Origin: Pseudacidovorax intermedius
GTDB lineage: Bacteria; Pseudomonadota; Gammaproteobacteria; Burkholderiales; Burkholderiaceae_C
NCBI RefSeq assembly: GCF_001476815.1
Contig: NZ_LDSL01000096.1
Span: forward strand, 1 to 64,000
Direction: 5' to 3'
Length of the DNA: 64,000 bases
Shown: piece by piece, positions 26,546 through 35,559 of the stretch
How the letters are laid out: every line of letters starts with the position of its first letter
How positions within the stretch are numbered: position 1 is the stretch's first letter
Position numbers and translations under genes: made by a program
Notes under the pieces: generated by a model
Seen by the model: the letters and a program-made list of their open reading frames with translations, nothing else
What the model was told of the DNA's origin: nothing
The model's database searches: none

Positions 26546-26923
26546 TGGCTCAAGCTCCGCTTTAGGACTAGAGCCTATGGGTTCGCATGGGAGGCGGCTT
26601 TAGACTAGCTGCGCCTTTCACATTCGTGTCGTGGATGTCAGTTGCCGCCTGGAGCTGACCTTTAACCCGGGTGAGCTGATCGGCAGCTTCACCTAGGAGC
26701 CGTCCGTGCCCCTCCGCACAAAGACGACGGGATGCGTCAGCCACCAGACCCTATGACTGGTGCTTCTGAAGACGAACGCTGGCAGTCGACCCCGAAGCGA
26801 TTTCGATGTCCCGATGTCGCCGCGCTACAGCAGCCTGATCGCAAGGGGGTGATTGTGGGCTCTGGCGAGAGAGCACTGTGACAGCAGGACCGTCGTCAAA
26901 TTCGTGCTGGCTCGGTTTCGCAG
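26546..26923. other. Gap without recognised features
   Basis: 378 bases. No gene, hairpin or repeat was recognised. A plus-strand stretch near 26645 (AWELTFNPGELIGSF) reads like protein briefly but is not identified. Confidence 0.4.
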
Positions 26924-27523
26924 CTAGCGCTTCGTAGCGGTTGGAAGCAGTGTCGGTCGCGGGGGCTTGGGCGGCTCATTGCTGCCAGCGACAAACTTCC
27001 ACAACCCGTAACCGGCAGCGAGCCCCACACCGACACCTGCCACGATGGGCCACACTGGCGCGGAAACTAGGCCCATGGCAAGAGCAGCCGACCCCAAGGT
27101 GCTGGAGCCCATGACAGTCACAAGCGAGGGCGCGATGAGTGCTCCGGCGGTGCCAAGTCCAGCAGCACTAAGAATTGCGGCACCGCTCGCCGGGTCCTTG
27201 GCGAGCTCATCCAGAAATGGTGCGACTGGGCTGACACCGGCGCTCACCAGAATCCGCTCCGGAGCTACGCCTTCCTCTTGCTACGCCATCAGCGCGGTGA
27301 ACAACTCGTCTTTGCCCAGCGCGTTGTTGGGCATGGGAATGGGTGAGCTTCCTGTGCCTGCGCCGATCAGGGTGCCTGCATGGCCGACTCCCGGTATGGT
27401 GAAGACGCGGTGAAGCCCTTGGATAGCCAAATACCAGCTCGCGATCACGCTCGCCTGCTGGACGCGTCGGTGACCGCGGTTAGCAAGCAGCAGGCTTCGG
27501 GTACGGCAGATCGCGTTAGTCAT
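26924..27523 (-). pseudogene. Small membrane protein gene interrupted by an in-frame amber stop
   Basis: One reading frame runs from ATG 27523 (MTNAICRTRSLLLANRG) to 26924 with a single TAG at 27281-27283. The upstream part ends GKDELFTALMA, and the downstream part continues QEEGVAPERILVSAGVSPVAP in the same frame. The downstream 107 residues (from a GTG at 27247) contain a Gly/Ala-rich hydrophobic helix pair (VWPIVAGVGVGLAAGYGLWKF) and a Pro-rich tail. Either the downstream part is a real small membrane protein with its own GTG start, or the whole is a nonsense-disrupted gene. The family is not recognised. Confidence 0.4.
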
Positions 27524-27534
27524 AATGGAATGAC
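27519..27534. promoter_or_regulatory. Inverted repeat GTCAT-N6-ATGAC at the GntR start
   Basis: GTCAT (27519-27523), AATGGA, ATGAC (27530-27534) abuts the ATG of the UTRA-GntR gene. The same half-sites, fused, form the palindrome at 33900-33913, hinting at autoregulation. Confidence 0.4.
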
Positions 27535-28308
27535 ATGAGTCCTCTCGTCCCCCCACCCCGCACGTTGATCGACGGAGCGCAGCCCGTGCCGTTGTACTAC
27601 CAAGTCGCACGGGACCTGGAAAAGCGCATCACGTCGAGGCAACTCAAGCCCGGGGACCCTTTGCCTACCGAGTTGCAACTCTGCGAGAGCTATGGCGTCA
27701 GCCGCATCACCGTGCGAAAGGCCATGGAAGACCTTGTAGCAAAGCGGCTGGTGATGCGTCAGCGCGGACTGGGTACCTTCGTGGCAGAAGCCAGTTATGC
27801 GAACCGTCTCGTCAGCCACGTGGGCTCACTGCATGACGCTGTTGCGTACTCCGACGCGCTCACCTTCCGGCAGCTGTCTCGCGAAACCCTGCCGGCGTCC
27901 GGCTTCGTTGCGGAAGCTTTGCAACTGCCAGCCGACTCGCAGGTGCAGAAGATCGTTCGGGTGGGGTGTGTGGATGCCGATGCCGTTTCCCTGACCGACA
28001 TCTACGTTCCGTCCGATCTGGCAGCCAGGCTGACCAAGATCCCCACCCGAGGGAACGTCTCGATCAGCAGGCAACTGGAGGAACAACTGGGCGAGCCGTT
28101 GGTGAGGGTGGAGCAGACCGTGGTGCCCGTGGCGGTCACCGAGCTCATCGCCGAGCACATGGGCCTGAAGCTCAGAAGCCCGATTCTCCAGATCCGCCGT
28201 CTCTACACCGCGGCGTCGGGGCGCCACGTCGAACTGGCAGTGGTGCACTACCACCCGCAGCGCTACACCTTCAAAATCGAACTGGCGCGCTCCGCGGGCA
28301 GGATCTGA
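27535..28308 (+). CDS. GntR-family regulator, HutC/UTRA subfamily
   Basis: 257 residues. The winged helix is at about 18-85 (LKPGDPLPTELQLCESYGVSRITVRKAMEDL), and a UTRA ligand domain occupies about 95-250 (VQKIVRVGCVDADAVSLTDIYVP, ILQIRRLYTAASGRHVELAVV). It faces the Bug-Bug-FadJ-thiolase operon convergently and probably controls the catabolic genes at 28445-44303. A 14-bp palindrome at 33900 is the candidate target. Confidence 0.92.
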   Translation: MSPLVPPPRTLIDGAQPVPLYYQVARDLEKRITSRQLKPGDPLPTELQLCESYGVSRITVRKAMEDLVAKRLVMRQRGLGTFVAEASYANRLVSHVGSLHDAVAYSDALTFRQLSRETLPASGFVAEALQLPADSQVQKIVRVGCVDADAVSLTDIYVPSDLAARLTKIPTRGNVSISRQLEEQLGEPLVRVEQTVVPVAVTELIAEHMGLKLRSPILQIRRLYTAASGRHVELAVVHYHPQRYTFKIELARSAGRI

Positions 28309-28444
28309 TCGCGCCGTCGCGCGAACTGCCGTGTGCAGTGCAGCGGACTCAGGGAGACCATAGTCCATCAGAAAAGTGTCAGCATGCGGCCAAATCGGTG
28401 GCCTTCCCGCCCCGGCCCGCCAGCCGTGGCGTGAAGACGCCAGG

Positions 28445-29437
28445 CTATTCCGGCTTGATGCCACGCTCGGCAATGACCTTGCCCCAGGCGGCGGACTCTG
28501 CCGCCATGAAGCGGCCGAAATCTGCGGCTGGCTTGTATGCCGGTACGACGCCGGCCTGGCGCAACTTGTCCCGGACCTCAGGCGTCTCCAGGATCGCCCG
28601 GATCTCCGACGACACCCTGTCAACGATCGCAGGCGGGGTGCGGGCGGGCGCGACGAGGCCGCCCCAGGGCACGGCGACGACGCCGCTCACGCCCTGTTCC
28701 GCCATAGTCGGCACCTGGGGCAGATCGGCCTGCCGACCCTCGGAGCTCACGGCGATGGCGCGCAGCTTGCCCGAGCGGATGTGGGGCAAGGCCGTCTGCG
28801 AGTCGGCATACATCACCCCGATCTGTCCACCGAGCAGATCGGTCATGGCCGGTGCGGCGCCCTTGTACGACACATGCTGCCAGCGGATGCCCGTCGCACC
28901 CGCGATGCGCTCCATCGTCAGGTGGCCCAGACTGCCCACGCCGCTACTCGCGTAGTTGATGCCGGTGCTGTTCGCTTTAGCCTTGGCGATCAACTGGGGC
29001 AGGGTATGGACATCGGCAAACTCCGCCACCGCTGGATTGACGACCAGGACGTTGTACTGGTCGTAGATCTCGGCGACTGGTTCCACGTCCTTCTGGTAGT
29101 CGAACTTCTTGCCGTAGAAGTGAAAGAAGTTGACCGTGGGCACCACCAGCATCATCAGGGTGTGCCCGTCGGGAGCCGCTGCCTGAAGCGCGGATACCGC
29201 GATGGTGCCGACCGCACCTGCGCGGTTCTCGATCACCACGGGCTGGCCGAGGCGTCGCGCCAGCTCGTTGCCGATCACGCGGGCCACCACATCCGTGGTA
29301 CCGCCCGCGGGAAAGCCCACGAGCAGGGTGATGGGCCGGGCCGGCCAGTTTTGAGCAGCTGCGGTCGCGGAGAGCAGGCCACAGAGGCCCGCCAGCAGCG
29401 CAGCTGCCACAGTGCGCCGCGAGGGATTGTTCGCCAT
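28445..29437 (-). CDS. Bug-type tripartite tricarboxylate receptor
   Basis: 330 residues with a cleavable signal peptide (MANNPSRRTVAAALLAGL...TAAA-QNWP). Family motifs are PITLLVGFPAGGTTD, QPVVIENRAGAVG, AAPDGHT, YASSGVGSLGHLT and HVSYKGAAPAMTDLL. It lies 18 bases after the next Bug gene on the same strand. The two receptors differ at the ligand loop (HVSYKGAAPA here, HIPYKGDAQQ there), suggesting different ligands rather than a fresh duplication. Confidence 0.93.
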   Translation of the reverse strand: MANNPSRRTVAAALLAGLCGLLSATAAAQNWPARPITLLVGFPAGGTTDVVARVIGNELARRLGQPVVIENRAGAVGTIAVSALQAAAPDGHTLMMLVVPTVNFFHFYGKKFDYQKDVEPVAEIYDQYNVLVVNPAVAEFADVHTLPQLIAKAKANSTGINYASSGVGSLGHLTMERIAGATGIRWQHVSYKGAAPAMTDLLGGQIGVMYADSQTALPHIRSGKLRAIAVSSEGRQADLPQVPTMAEQGVSGVVAVPWGGLVAPARTPPAIVDRVSSEIRAILETPEVRDKLRQAGVVPAYKPAADFGRFMAAESAAWGKVIAERGIKPE

Positions 29438-29455
29438 CGAATGTCTCCTGGTTGA

Positions 29456-30472
29456 TCAGTTGTCGCGCGTGACCTTGGTCTGGCGAACCACGTCGCCCCA
29501 GCGCTTCGTCTGCTCCACGATGAAGTCGCGAGTCTGGGAGGCGGTCATGATCTGGGGCGCCATGCCCATTTCGGCATAGCGATTCTGGACCGCAGTCTTC
29601 TTCAGCGCATCGTTCAACGCCGAGTTGAGTTTGTCGCGCACCGCGGGTGGCGTACCCGCCGGCGCGACCAGCAGGGTGAAGACGTTGGCGTCGTAGCCGG
29701 GGACGCCGCTCTCCGCCGCCGTCGGTAGGTCTGGCGTGAGCCTGGACCGCCGCGCGCCCGCGGCCGCGATCTCCTTGATGCGGCCGGCCTTGACCTGGGC
29801 GATGGCCACGGTGGGCGAGAGCAGCGCGACCTCCACCTGGCCGCCCATCAGGTCCTGCAGCTGCTGCGCGTCGCCCTTGTAGGGAATGTGGGCCATGTCC
29901 ACCTTGGCCAGCAGCTTCAGGTACTCGAAGGACACGTGGATGGGACCGCCCAGGCCGGTACTGCCATAGGTCAGCGGCTTGCCCTGCGCTGCGCGCTCCT
30001 TTGCAAGGCGCAGCAGTTCCTGCATGTTGTTTGCCGGTACGTCCCTGGCCACCACGAACATCAGCTCGGTCTGGCCGGTGGAGCCGATAAAGCTCAGGTC
30101 CGTGAGCGGCTTGTAGGGCAGCTTGGGGTCGAGCAAGGACAGCAGGATGGTCGGGCCCACGCCGCTGATGCCCAGCGTGTAGCCGTCAGGAGGCGCCTTG
30201 GCCACCATGTCGATGCCCAGTGCGCCGGCTGCGCCCGGCTTGTTGTCGACGATCACGGGCTGGCCCAGGCTGGCCTGCATCTCCTGAGCGAGCAGGCGGG
30301 TGGCCGCATCCGTAGGCCCACCTGGCGGGAACGGCACCACGATCTTGATCGGGCGGGTCGGATAGTCCGATTGCGCATGCGTCGGTGCGGTGACCGACAG
30401 CGCAAGCGTGCTGAATGCGGCCGCGATCATCAGCCGCCGCCTGCTTGCGGACCGAAACTCGTGCGTTGGCAT
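29456..30472 (-). CDS. Bug-type tripartite tricarboxylate receptor
   Basis: 338 residues from ATG 30472, chosen because AGGAGA lies ten bases upstream; earlier in-frame starts would read into the neighbouring gene. The signal peptide RRRLMIAAAFSTLALSVTAPTHA-QS is followed by YPTRPIKIVVPFPPGGPTD, QPVIVDNKPGAAG and HIPYKGDAQQ. It follows the FadJ-like gene by 70 bases, so an uptake protein is co-transcribed with beta-oxidation enzymes. Confidence 0.93.
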   Translation of the reverse strand: MPTHEFRSASRRRLMIAAAFSTLALSVTAPTHAQSDYPTRPIKIVVPFPPGGPTDAATRLLAQEMQASLGQPVIVDNKPGAAGALGIDMVAKAPPDGYTLGISGVGPTILLSLLDPKLPYKPLTDLSFIGSTGQTELMFVVARDVPANNMQELLRLAKERAAQGKPLTYGSTGLGGPIHVSFEYLKLLAKVDMAHIPYKGDAQQLQDLMGGQVEVALLSPTVAIAQVKAGRIKEIAAAGARRSRLTPDLPTAAESGVPGYDANVFTLLVAPAGTPPAVRDKLNSALNDALKKTAVQNRYAEMGMAPQIMTASQTRDFIVEQTKRWGDVVRQTKVTRDN

Positions 30473-30542
30473 GTCCTGTCTCCTTTGTTGTCGATGATTC
30501 GTCACAGGCGGCCGGCCCATGGCCGCAGGGAAAGGGCCGCTT

Positions 30543-32627
30543 TCAATCTGGCCAGCGGCCCAGTTCGGCAGCCTGGACGAGGGTCGGGGAAGGCGCCCAG
30601 AGCCGACCTTGTGTCGCCTCCTGCTGCCGCACCTGCGCCAGCACCCAGTCCAGGCCGCGCCGCTGAGCCCAGAACATCGGGCCGCCCTCATGGCGCGGGA
30701 AGCCGTAGCCGTAGATATAGGTCACGTCGATGTCGCTCGCGCGTAGCGCGACGCCTTCCTCCAGGATGCGCGCGCCTTCGTTGACCATGGCCGTCAGCAC
30801 GCGGTCGACGACTTCCTGATCGGAGATCTCGCGCCGGGCGATGCCCAACTCGGCGGACACGCCCTGGATGAGGCGCTCGACCTCCGAATCCGGGCTCGCC
30901 TTGGCCGACGGCCCCTGGCCGTCGTATACGTAGTAGCCGCGACCGGTCTTTTGGCCGAAGCGGCCGGCCTCGCACAGGCGGTCGGCGATGGGCGAATAGC
31001 GCAGGGACTTGTCGCGGAACTGCTCGCGGTACTGGCGGATGCGCCAGCCCACGTCTAGGCCGGACATGTCGCGCATCAGATACAGCCCCATAGGAAAGCC
31101 GAAGCCCTGTAGCGCGCGGTCGACCTGCCATGGCGTGGCACCTTCCTCGACCAGGAAGTCGCACTCTCGCCCGTAGACCGCGAGGATCCGGTTGCCGATG
31201 AAGCCGTCCTTGTTGGCGGCCAGCACCGGCACCTTGCCGATGCGCTTGGCCAGTGCCGTCACGGTGGCGACCACCTCCGGGGCCGTCTGTTCAGTGCGCA
31301 CGTTCTCCTGCAGTTTCATCACGTTGGCGGGGCTGAAGAAATGCGTGCCCACCACCGAGGCCGGCCGCTTCGTGGCCTGTGCGATCTGTGCGACGTCGAG
31401 CGTCGAGGTGTTGGTGGCCAGGATGGCGCCCGGCTTCATCACCTCGTCCAGCCGGCCGAAAATCTGCTGCTTCAGGGCCATGTCCTCGAAGGCGGCTTCG
31501 ATGACGATGTCGGCATCGGCGGCGCTGCCGAGATCCAGGCCAGTGGTGATGCAGGCACGCGCCCGCTGTGCCTTGTCTGCCGACAGGCTGCCTCTTCGCA
31601 CGGAGTTCTCATAGTTGCGCTCGACGATGCCGATGCCGCGCGCCAAGCCTTCCTGCGTTGTGTCGATTAGGGTCACAGGAATGCCGGCGTTTGCCAGACT
31701 CATGGCGATCCCGCTGCCCATGGTGCCTGCACCGACCACGGCCGCGCGATGGATAGGCTTCGGCGCCACGCCCTCCAGCCCAGGGATGCGCGCAGCGGTG
31801 CGCTCGGCCTGGAAGACGTGGATCAGCGCCGCGCGCTGGGGGCTGCCCACGCAGCGCTTGAAGGCCTCCGCTTCGAAGGCGAGGCCCTGCTCGATGGGCA
31901 CGCTTATGGCCTTTTCGACGCAGTCGACGATCAGTCCGGGCGAGAGCAGGCCGCGCCACTTGCGCGCGTTCTGCCGGCGCAGGTCGGCGAAGAGCGCGGG
32001 GTCGGTATCCTGCAGCCGGTCGCGGCGCGCGTCCACGCTGGGCAGTGGCAGGGCCGCATCGACCATGCGCCGGGCGAAGGCAAGGGCGTCCTGCAGCAGG
32101 TCGGCCTGAGCGACGGCATCCACCAGGCCCAGCGTCAGGGCCTCGCTCGCACCGATGGACTTGCCGTCGAGCATCAAGGCCAGCGCCCGCTCGGCGCCGA
32201 TCACGCGCGGCAGGCGCTGGGTGCCGCCGCCCCCGGGCAGCAGGCCGATGTTGACCTCGGGCAGCCCAAGCTGGCAGTCGGGCGTGGCGATGCGGTAATG
32301 GGCGCCCAGCGCCAGTTCCAGACCCCCGCCGAGGGCGTGCCGCGCGAGCGCGGCGATCACCGGCTTGCCCGACGCCTGCATGCAGCGCACCGAGACGTTG
32401 ATGCCCGGCGCGCTCAGGCCCTTGCCGAACTCTCGGATGTCGGCGCCCGGCACGAAGCGACCCTCGGCGCCGATGAGTACCGCGGCGCGGGCCGCGTCAT
32501 CACCGGCGAAGCGCGTCAGCGCTTCCACCAGCTCTGTGCGCATGGCGGCATTGAGCGCGTTCATGGGTGGGTTGCTGAGTGTGATGACGGCGACGTCGCT
32601 GTCGAGCATGTACTGCACGGTGGTCAA
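30543..32627 (-). CDS. Enoyl-CoA hydratase/3-hydroxyacyl-CoA dehydrogenase (FadB/FadJ-like)
   Basis: 694-residue fusion covering two beta-oxidation steps. The N-terminal crotonase domain has GADIREF, GGGLELAL with Glu104 and GLPEVNIGLLPG with Glu124, so both catalytic glutamates are present. The dehydrogenase domain has the NAD motif GAGTMG (299-304), and the C-terminal domain contains GFIGNRILAVYGREC. The start is a TTG at 32627 with GGAG eight bases upstream; the first ATG is six codons later. It starts 30 bases after the thiolase, forming a compact module with it. Confidence 0.95.
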   Translation of the reverse strand: MTTVQYMLDSDVAVITLSNPPMNALNAAMRTELVEALTRFAGDDAARAAVLIGAEGRFVPGADIREFGKGLSAPGINVSVRCMQASGKPVIAALARHALGGGLELALGAHYRIATPDCQLGLPEVNIGLLPGGGGTQRLPRVIGAERALALMLDGKSIGASEALTLGLVDAVAQADLLQDALAFARRMVDAALPLPSVDARRDRLQDTDPALFADLRRQNARKWRGLLSPGLIVDCVEKAISVPIEQGLAFEAEAFKRCVGSPQRAALIHVFQAERTAARIPGLEGVAPKPIHRAAVVGAGTMGSGIAMSLANAGIPVTLIDTTQEGLARGIGIVERNYENSVRRGSLSADKAQRARACITTGLDLGSAADADIVIEAAFEDMALKQQIFGRLDEVMKPGAILATNTSTLDVAQIAQATKRPASVVGTHFFSPANVMKLQENVRTEQTAPEVVATVTALAKRIGKVPVLAANKDGFIGNRILAVYGRECDFLVEEGATPWQVDRALQGFGFPMGLYLMRDMSGLDVGWRIRQYREQFRDKSLRYSPIADRLCEAGRFGQKTGRGYYVYDGQGPSAKASPDSEVERLIQGVSAELGIARREISDQEVVDRVLTAMVNEGARILEEGVALRASDIDVTYIYGYGFPRHEGGPMFWAQRRGLDWVLAQVRQQEATQGRLWAPSPTLVQAAELGRWPD

Positions 32628-32657
32628 AGCAGGAACTCCAGAGAGGTTTGGTGGGAT

Positions 32658-33866
32658 TCAGGCGCGCGCAGGCGGCGGAAGGACTTCGAACATGGCCGCG
32701 GCACCCATGCCGCCGCCCACGCACATCGTGACCACCACGTGGCGGGCACCGCGGCGCTGGCCTTCGAGCAGCGCATGGCCCACCAGGCGCGCGCCGCTCA
32801 TGCCGAAGGGATGGCCTAGGGCGATAGCGCCGCCATCGACGTTCAGCCGATCGTCTGGGATGCCCAGGCGGTCGCGGCAGTGCAGCACCTGCACGGCGAA
32901 TGCCTCATTGAGCTCCCACAGGTCGATGTCGGCCACGCGCAGGCCGCATTGACGCAGCAGCTTTGGCACGGCCAGCACGGGTCCGATGCCCATTTCGTCG
33001 GCGGCGCAGCCGGCGACGGCGTAGCCGCGGTAGATGCCCAGCGGATGGGCTCCGGCACTGGCGGCGGCCCGTTCGCTCATCAGCACTACTGCCGAGGCGC
33101 CATCGGACAGCTGGCTGGCATTGCCGGCAGTGACGGTGCCCTCGGCTCCCACCACGGGCGTCAGGCGCGCCAGGCCATCTGCCGTGGTGTCCGGCCGGTT
33201 GCCTTCGTCCCGCGCGAATTGCCTCGCGACCGTGCCGAGGTCGGTGCCGTCCTTTGCCAACTTGCGCTGCTGCACGTCGATGGGGCAGATCTCTGCATCG
33301 AACCGGCCTGCCTCCTGGGCGCGCGCCGTGCGCCGCTGGCTCTCCAGCGCATAGGCGTCCTGGGCCTCGCGGCCGATGCCGTAGCGGCGCGCTACGGTCT
33401 CCGCCGTGGCGATCATGCTGTGATAGAGGCCTGGCACATGCTCCGCGAGCCATTCGTCCTGTACGCGATGACGGCCTCGGTGGTCCTGCACCAGCGACAC
33501 GGACTCCACGCCGCCTGCGGCCAGGATGTCCGCTTCACCCGATCGAATGCGCGCGGCCTGCTGCGCTATCGCCTGGAGGCCCGACGCGCACTTGCGATCG
33601 ATGGTGGCGCCGGCCACCGCTTCCGGCCATCCGGCGCGCAGCAAGGACTGCCGCGCGATGTTGCTGCCCGTTGCACCTTCCTGCCAGGCGCAGCCCAGCA
33701 CGACGTCTTCGACCTGCGCGGCCTCGACGGTGCCGGCGCGCGCCAGCGCATGCTGGAGCACGTGCGCGCCGAGCACCGCGCCATGGGTGTCGTTCAATGC
33801 GCCGCGCCCGGCCTTGCCGATGGGCGTCCGAGCCGTCGAAACGATAAGAGCGTCGTGGATCGTCAT
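32658..33866 (-). CDS. Acetyl-CoA acetyltransferase (thiolase)
   Basis: 402 residues, full-length degradative-type thiolase that cleaves 3-ketoacyl-CoA with CoA. Catalytic Cys93 is in RKCASGLQA; the His is in [10 protein letters not shown], and the second Cys in [12 protein letters not shown] near the C-terminus. It starts 33 bases from the palindrome in the divergent promoter region shared with the operon at 33945, and leads the minus-strand thiolase-FadJ-Bug-Bug operon. Confidence 0.95.
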   Translation of the reverse strand: MTIHDALIVSTARTPIGKAGRGALNDTHGAVLGAHVLQHALARAGTVEAAQVEDVVLGCAWQEGATGSNIARQSLLRAGWPEAVAGATIDRKCASGLQAIAQQAARIRSGEADILAAGGVESVSLVQDHRGRHRVQDEWLAEHVPGLYHSMIATAETVARRYGIGREAQDAYALESQRRTARAQEAGRFDAEICPIDVQQRKLAKDGTDLGTVARQFARDEGNRPDTTADGLARLTPVVGAEGTVTAGNASQLSDGASAVVLMSERAAASAGAHPLGIYRGYAVAGCAADEMGIGPVLAVPKLLRQCGLRVADIDLWELNEAFAVQVLHCRDRLGIPDDRLNVDGGAIALGHPFGMSGARLVGHALLEGQRRGARHVVVTMCVGGGMGAAAMFEVLPPPARA

Positions 33867-33889
33867 GAAGCGTCGCGTCGTTGAAATGC

Positions 33890-33918
33890 TTGCGATTTAA
33901 ATGTCATGACATTATGCT
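33890..33918 (+). promoter_or_regulatory. Candidate promoter with embedded 14-bp palindrome
   Basis: TTGCGA (33890-33895), a 17-base spacer and TATGCT (33913-33918) match the sigma70 consensus at 4/6 and 4/6. The spacer contains the perfect palindrome AATGTCATGACATT (33900-33913). A dimeric repressor there would shut both the plus operon and the divergent thiolase operon. The GT-N4-AC core (TGTCATGACA) suits HutC-type GntR proteins such as the one at 27535. Confidence 0.6.
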
Positions 33919-33944
33919 ATCAGCACCGAAATCGAAAGCAAGCC

Positions 33945-34724
33945 ATGGCAAGCCCCTATCTCATCCAGACCGTCTCGGACGGCGTAGCCCACATAGAACT
34001 GAACCGGCCAGACAAGAAGAACGCCATGCTGCTGGAGATGCGCGACGGCCTCGCGCAGATGTTCGAAGCGCTGGCCGACAACGACGAGGTGAGGGCGGTC
34101 CTGCTTACCGGCGCGGGCGGCGACTTCTGTGCCGGGGCGGACATCGGAGAGATGGGAAAGGGCGGCCTGGGCGGCTCTCTCTACCGGGTGCGGCACATGC
34201 AGCGCCTGATGCGCGCCATGGTGCGCCTGCAGAAGCCGGTGGTGGCGGCGGTGCAGGGGGTCGCGGTCGGCATGGGCCTGTCGATGGCGCTGGCGTGCGA
34301 CGTGGTGCTGGCCGGCCAATCGGCCCGCTTCGGCCAAGTGCAGCGGCGAATCGCCCTGCCGCCGGATGCCGGCGCCGTCTGGTTCCTCACCCGCTACCTG
34401 GGCGTACTGCGTGCCAAGGAGCTGGTCCTGTCGGGCCGGATGTTCCCAGCCACCGAGGCGCTCGCGATGGGGCTGGTTAGCCGTGTCGAGCCCGATTCGC
34501 AGCTGCTCGATGCAGCACGCTCCATCGCACGAGAGTACGCCCGAGGCCCCACCATCGCCTTCGGCATCGGCAAGCGCATGTTCGACCTCGCGCCCTCGTC
34601 GAGCTTCGACGATTTCATGGAGCACGAGGCCAGCATGGTGCCGCTTTCGGTCACGTCGGAGGACTTCCGGGAAGGCACCCGCGCCTTTCTGGAAAAGCGC
34701 CAGGCCTGCTGGACCGGCCAGTGA
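33945..34724 (+). CDS. Enoyl-CoA hydratase/isomerase, PaaG-like
   Basis: 259 residues from ATG 33945. The crotonase fold is clear (VAHIELNRPDKKNAM, GAGGDFCAGADIGEM). The classical glutamate pair is absent: the first position reads GMGLSMAL, and the second region FGQVQRRIALPPDAG keeps an Asp in PPDAG, as in PaaG-type isomerases/hydratases. First gene of a ten-gene operon. Confidence 0.9.
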   Translation: MASPYLIQTVSDGVAHIELNRPDKKNAMLLEMRDGLAQMFEALADNDEVRAVLLTGAGGDFCAGADIGEMGKGGLGGSLYRVRHMQRLMRAMVRLQKPVVAAVQGVAVGMGLSMALACDVVLAGQSARFGQVQRRIALPPDAGAVWFLTRYLGVLRAKELVLSGRMFPATEALAMGLVSRVEPDSQLLDAARSIAREYARGPTIAFGIGKRMFDLAPSSSFDDFMEHEASMVPLSVTSEDFREGTRAFLEKRQACWTGQ

Positions 34725-34764
34725 ACGGGGCTCTTTCATCCATCACACAGAACCAGGAAAGCTC

Positions 34765-35553
34765 ATGAAAACAGACAAGATCCTCGTGCGCAAGCACGGC
34801 CCTATCGGCCATATCGTTTTCAACAATCCGTCCAAGCTCAACGCGATATCGCTGGAGATGTGGGAAGGCCTGGGCGACGCCGTTGCCGCCTTCGACGCGG
34901 ACGACGAGGTGCGCGTGATGGTCGTGAGCGGTGCGGGCGGCAAGGCCTTCGTCGCCGGTGCCGACGTCTCGCGCTACGAGGAGGAGCGCATGGGCGATGG
35001 TGCCCAGGAGCACTACGCGCGGACCGGCGAGCGCGCGCTGCGTCTTCTGTACGACACGCCCAAGGCCACCATCGCGGCCATCGACGGCTACTGCATCGGG
35101 GGCGGTATCTCGGTCGCCGTGTCCTGCGACCTGCGCCTGGCGACGCCGCCATCCACCTTCGCGCAGCCGGCCATGCGCTACGGCATCGGCTACCGCTACA
35201 AGAGCCTGCGCCGGGTGAGCGACCTTATCGGCCCAGCCGCGACCAAGGAACTGCTGATCGGCGGCAAGACCTTCGACGCGGCCACGGCCTGCGCAAAGGG
35301 CCTGGTGGGTGAGGTACTACCACAGGAAGGCTTCGCCGCGGCCATCGACCAGATGGCGCAGAAGATTGCGGCGGGTGCGCCGCTGACGCTGAAACAGGTC
35401 AAGCATGCCATCGCGCAGATCGTGCGGGACCCGGCAGATCGCGAGCTCGACGAGGCCGAGGCGCTCTTCCTCGCGTGCTACGCCAGCCAGGACTACCGCG
35501 AAGGCATCCGGGCCTTCGCCGAGAAGCGCAAGCCGGTCTTCGTGGGACGCTGA
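34765..35553 (+). CDS. Enoyl-CoA hydratase/isomerase family protein
   Basis: 262 residues, with AGGAAA before the ATG. Crotonase motifs are IGHIVFNNPSKLNAI and GAGGKAFVAGADVSRYEEE; the oxyanion region is IGGGISVAVSCDLR with Ser at the usual first Glu. The segment FAQPAMRYGIGYRYKSLRRV is atypical, and no catalytic glutamate is obvious there, so the reaction may be isomerisation or hydrolysis rather than simple hydration. Confidence 0.9.
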   Translation: MKTDKILVRKHGPIGHIVFNNPSKLNAISLEMWEGLGDAVAAFDADDEVRVMVVSGAGGKAFVAGADVSRYEEERMGDGAQEHYARTGERALRLLYDTPKATIAAIDGYCIGGGISVAVSCDLRLATPPSTFAQPAMRYGIGYRYKSLRRVSDLIGPAATKELLIGGKTFDAATACAKGLVGEVLPQEGFAAAIDQMAQKIAAGAPLTLKQVKHAIAQIVRDPADRELDEAEALFLACYASQDYREGIRAFAEKRKPVFVGR

Positions 35554-35559
35554 GGCACC

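Noticed and set aside
27281-27523. ThDP-enzyme remnant suggested by the phrase FTIPGVGHAG on the minus strand
   Set aside because: The resemblance is limited to a few residues and lacks the following catalytic Glu region.
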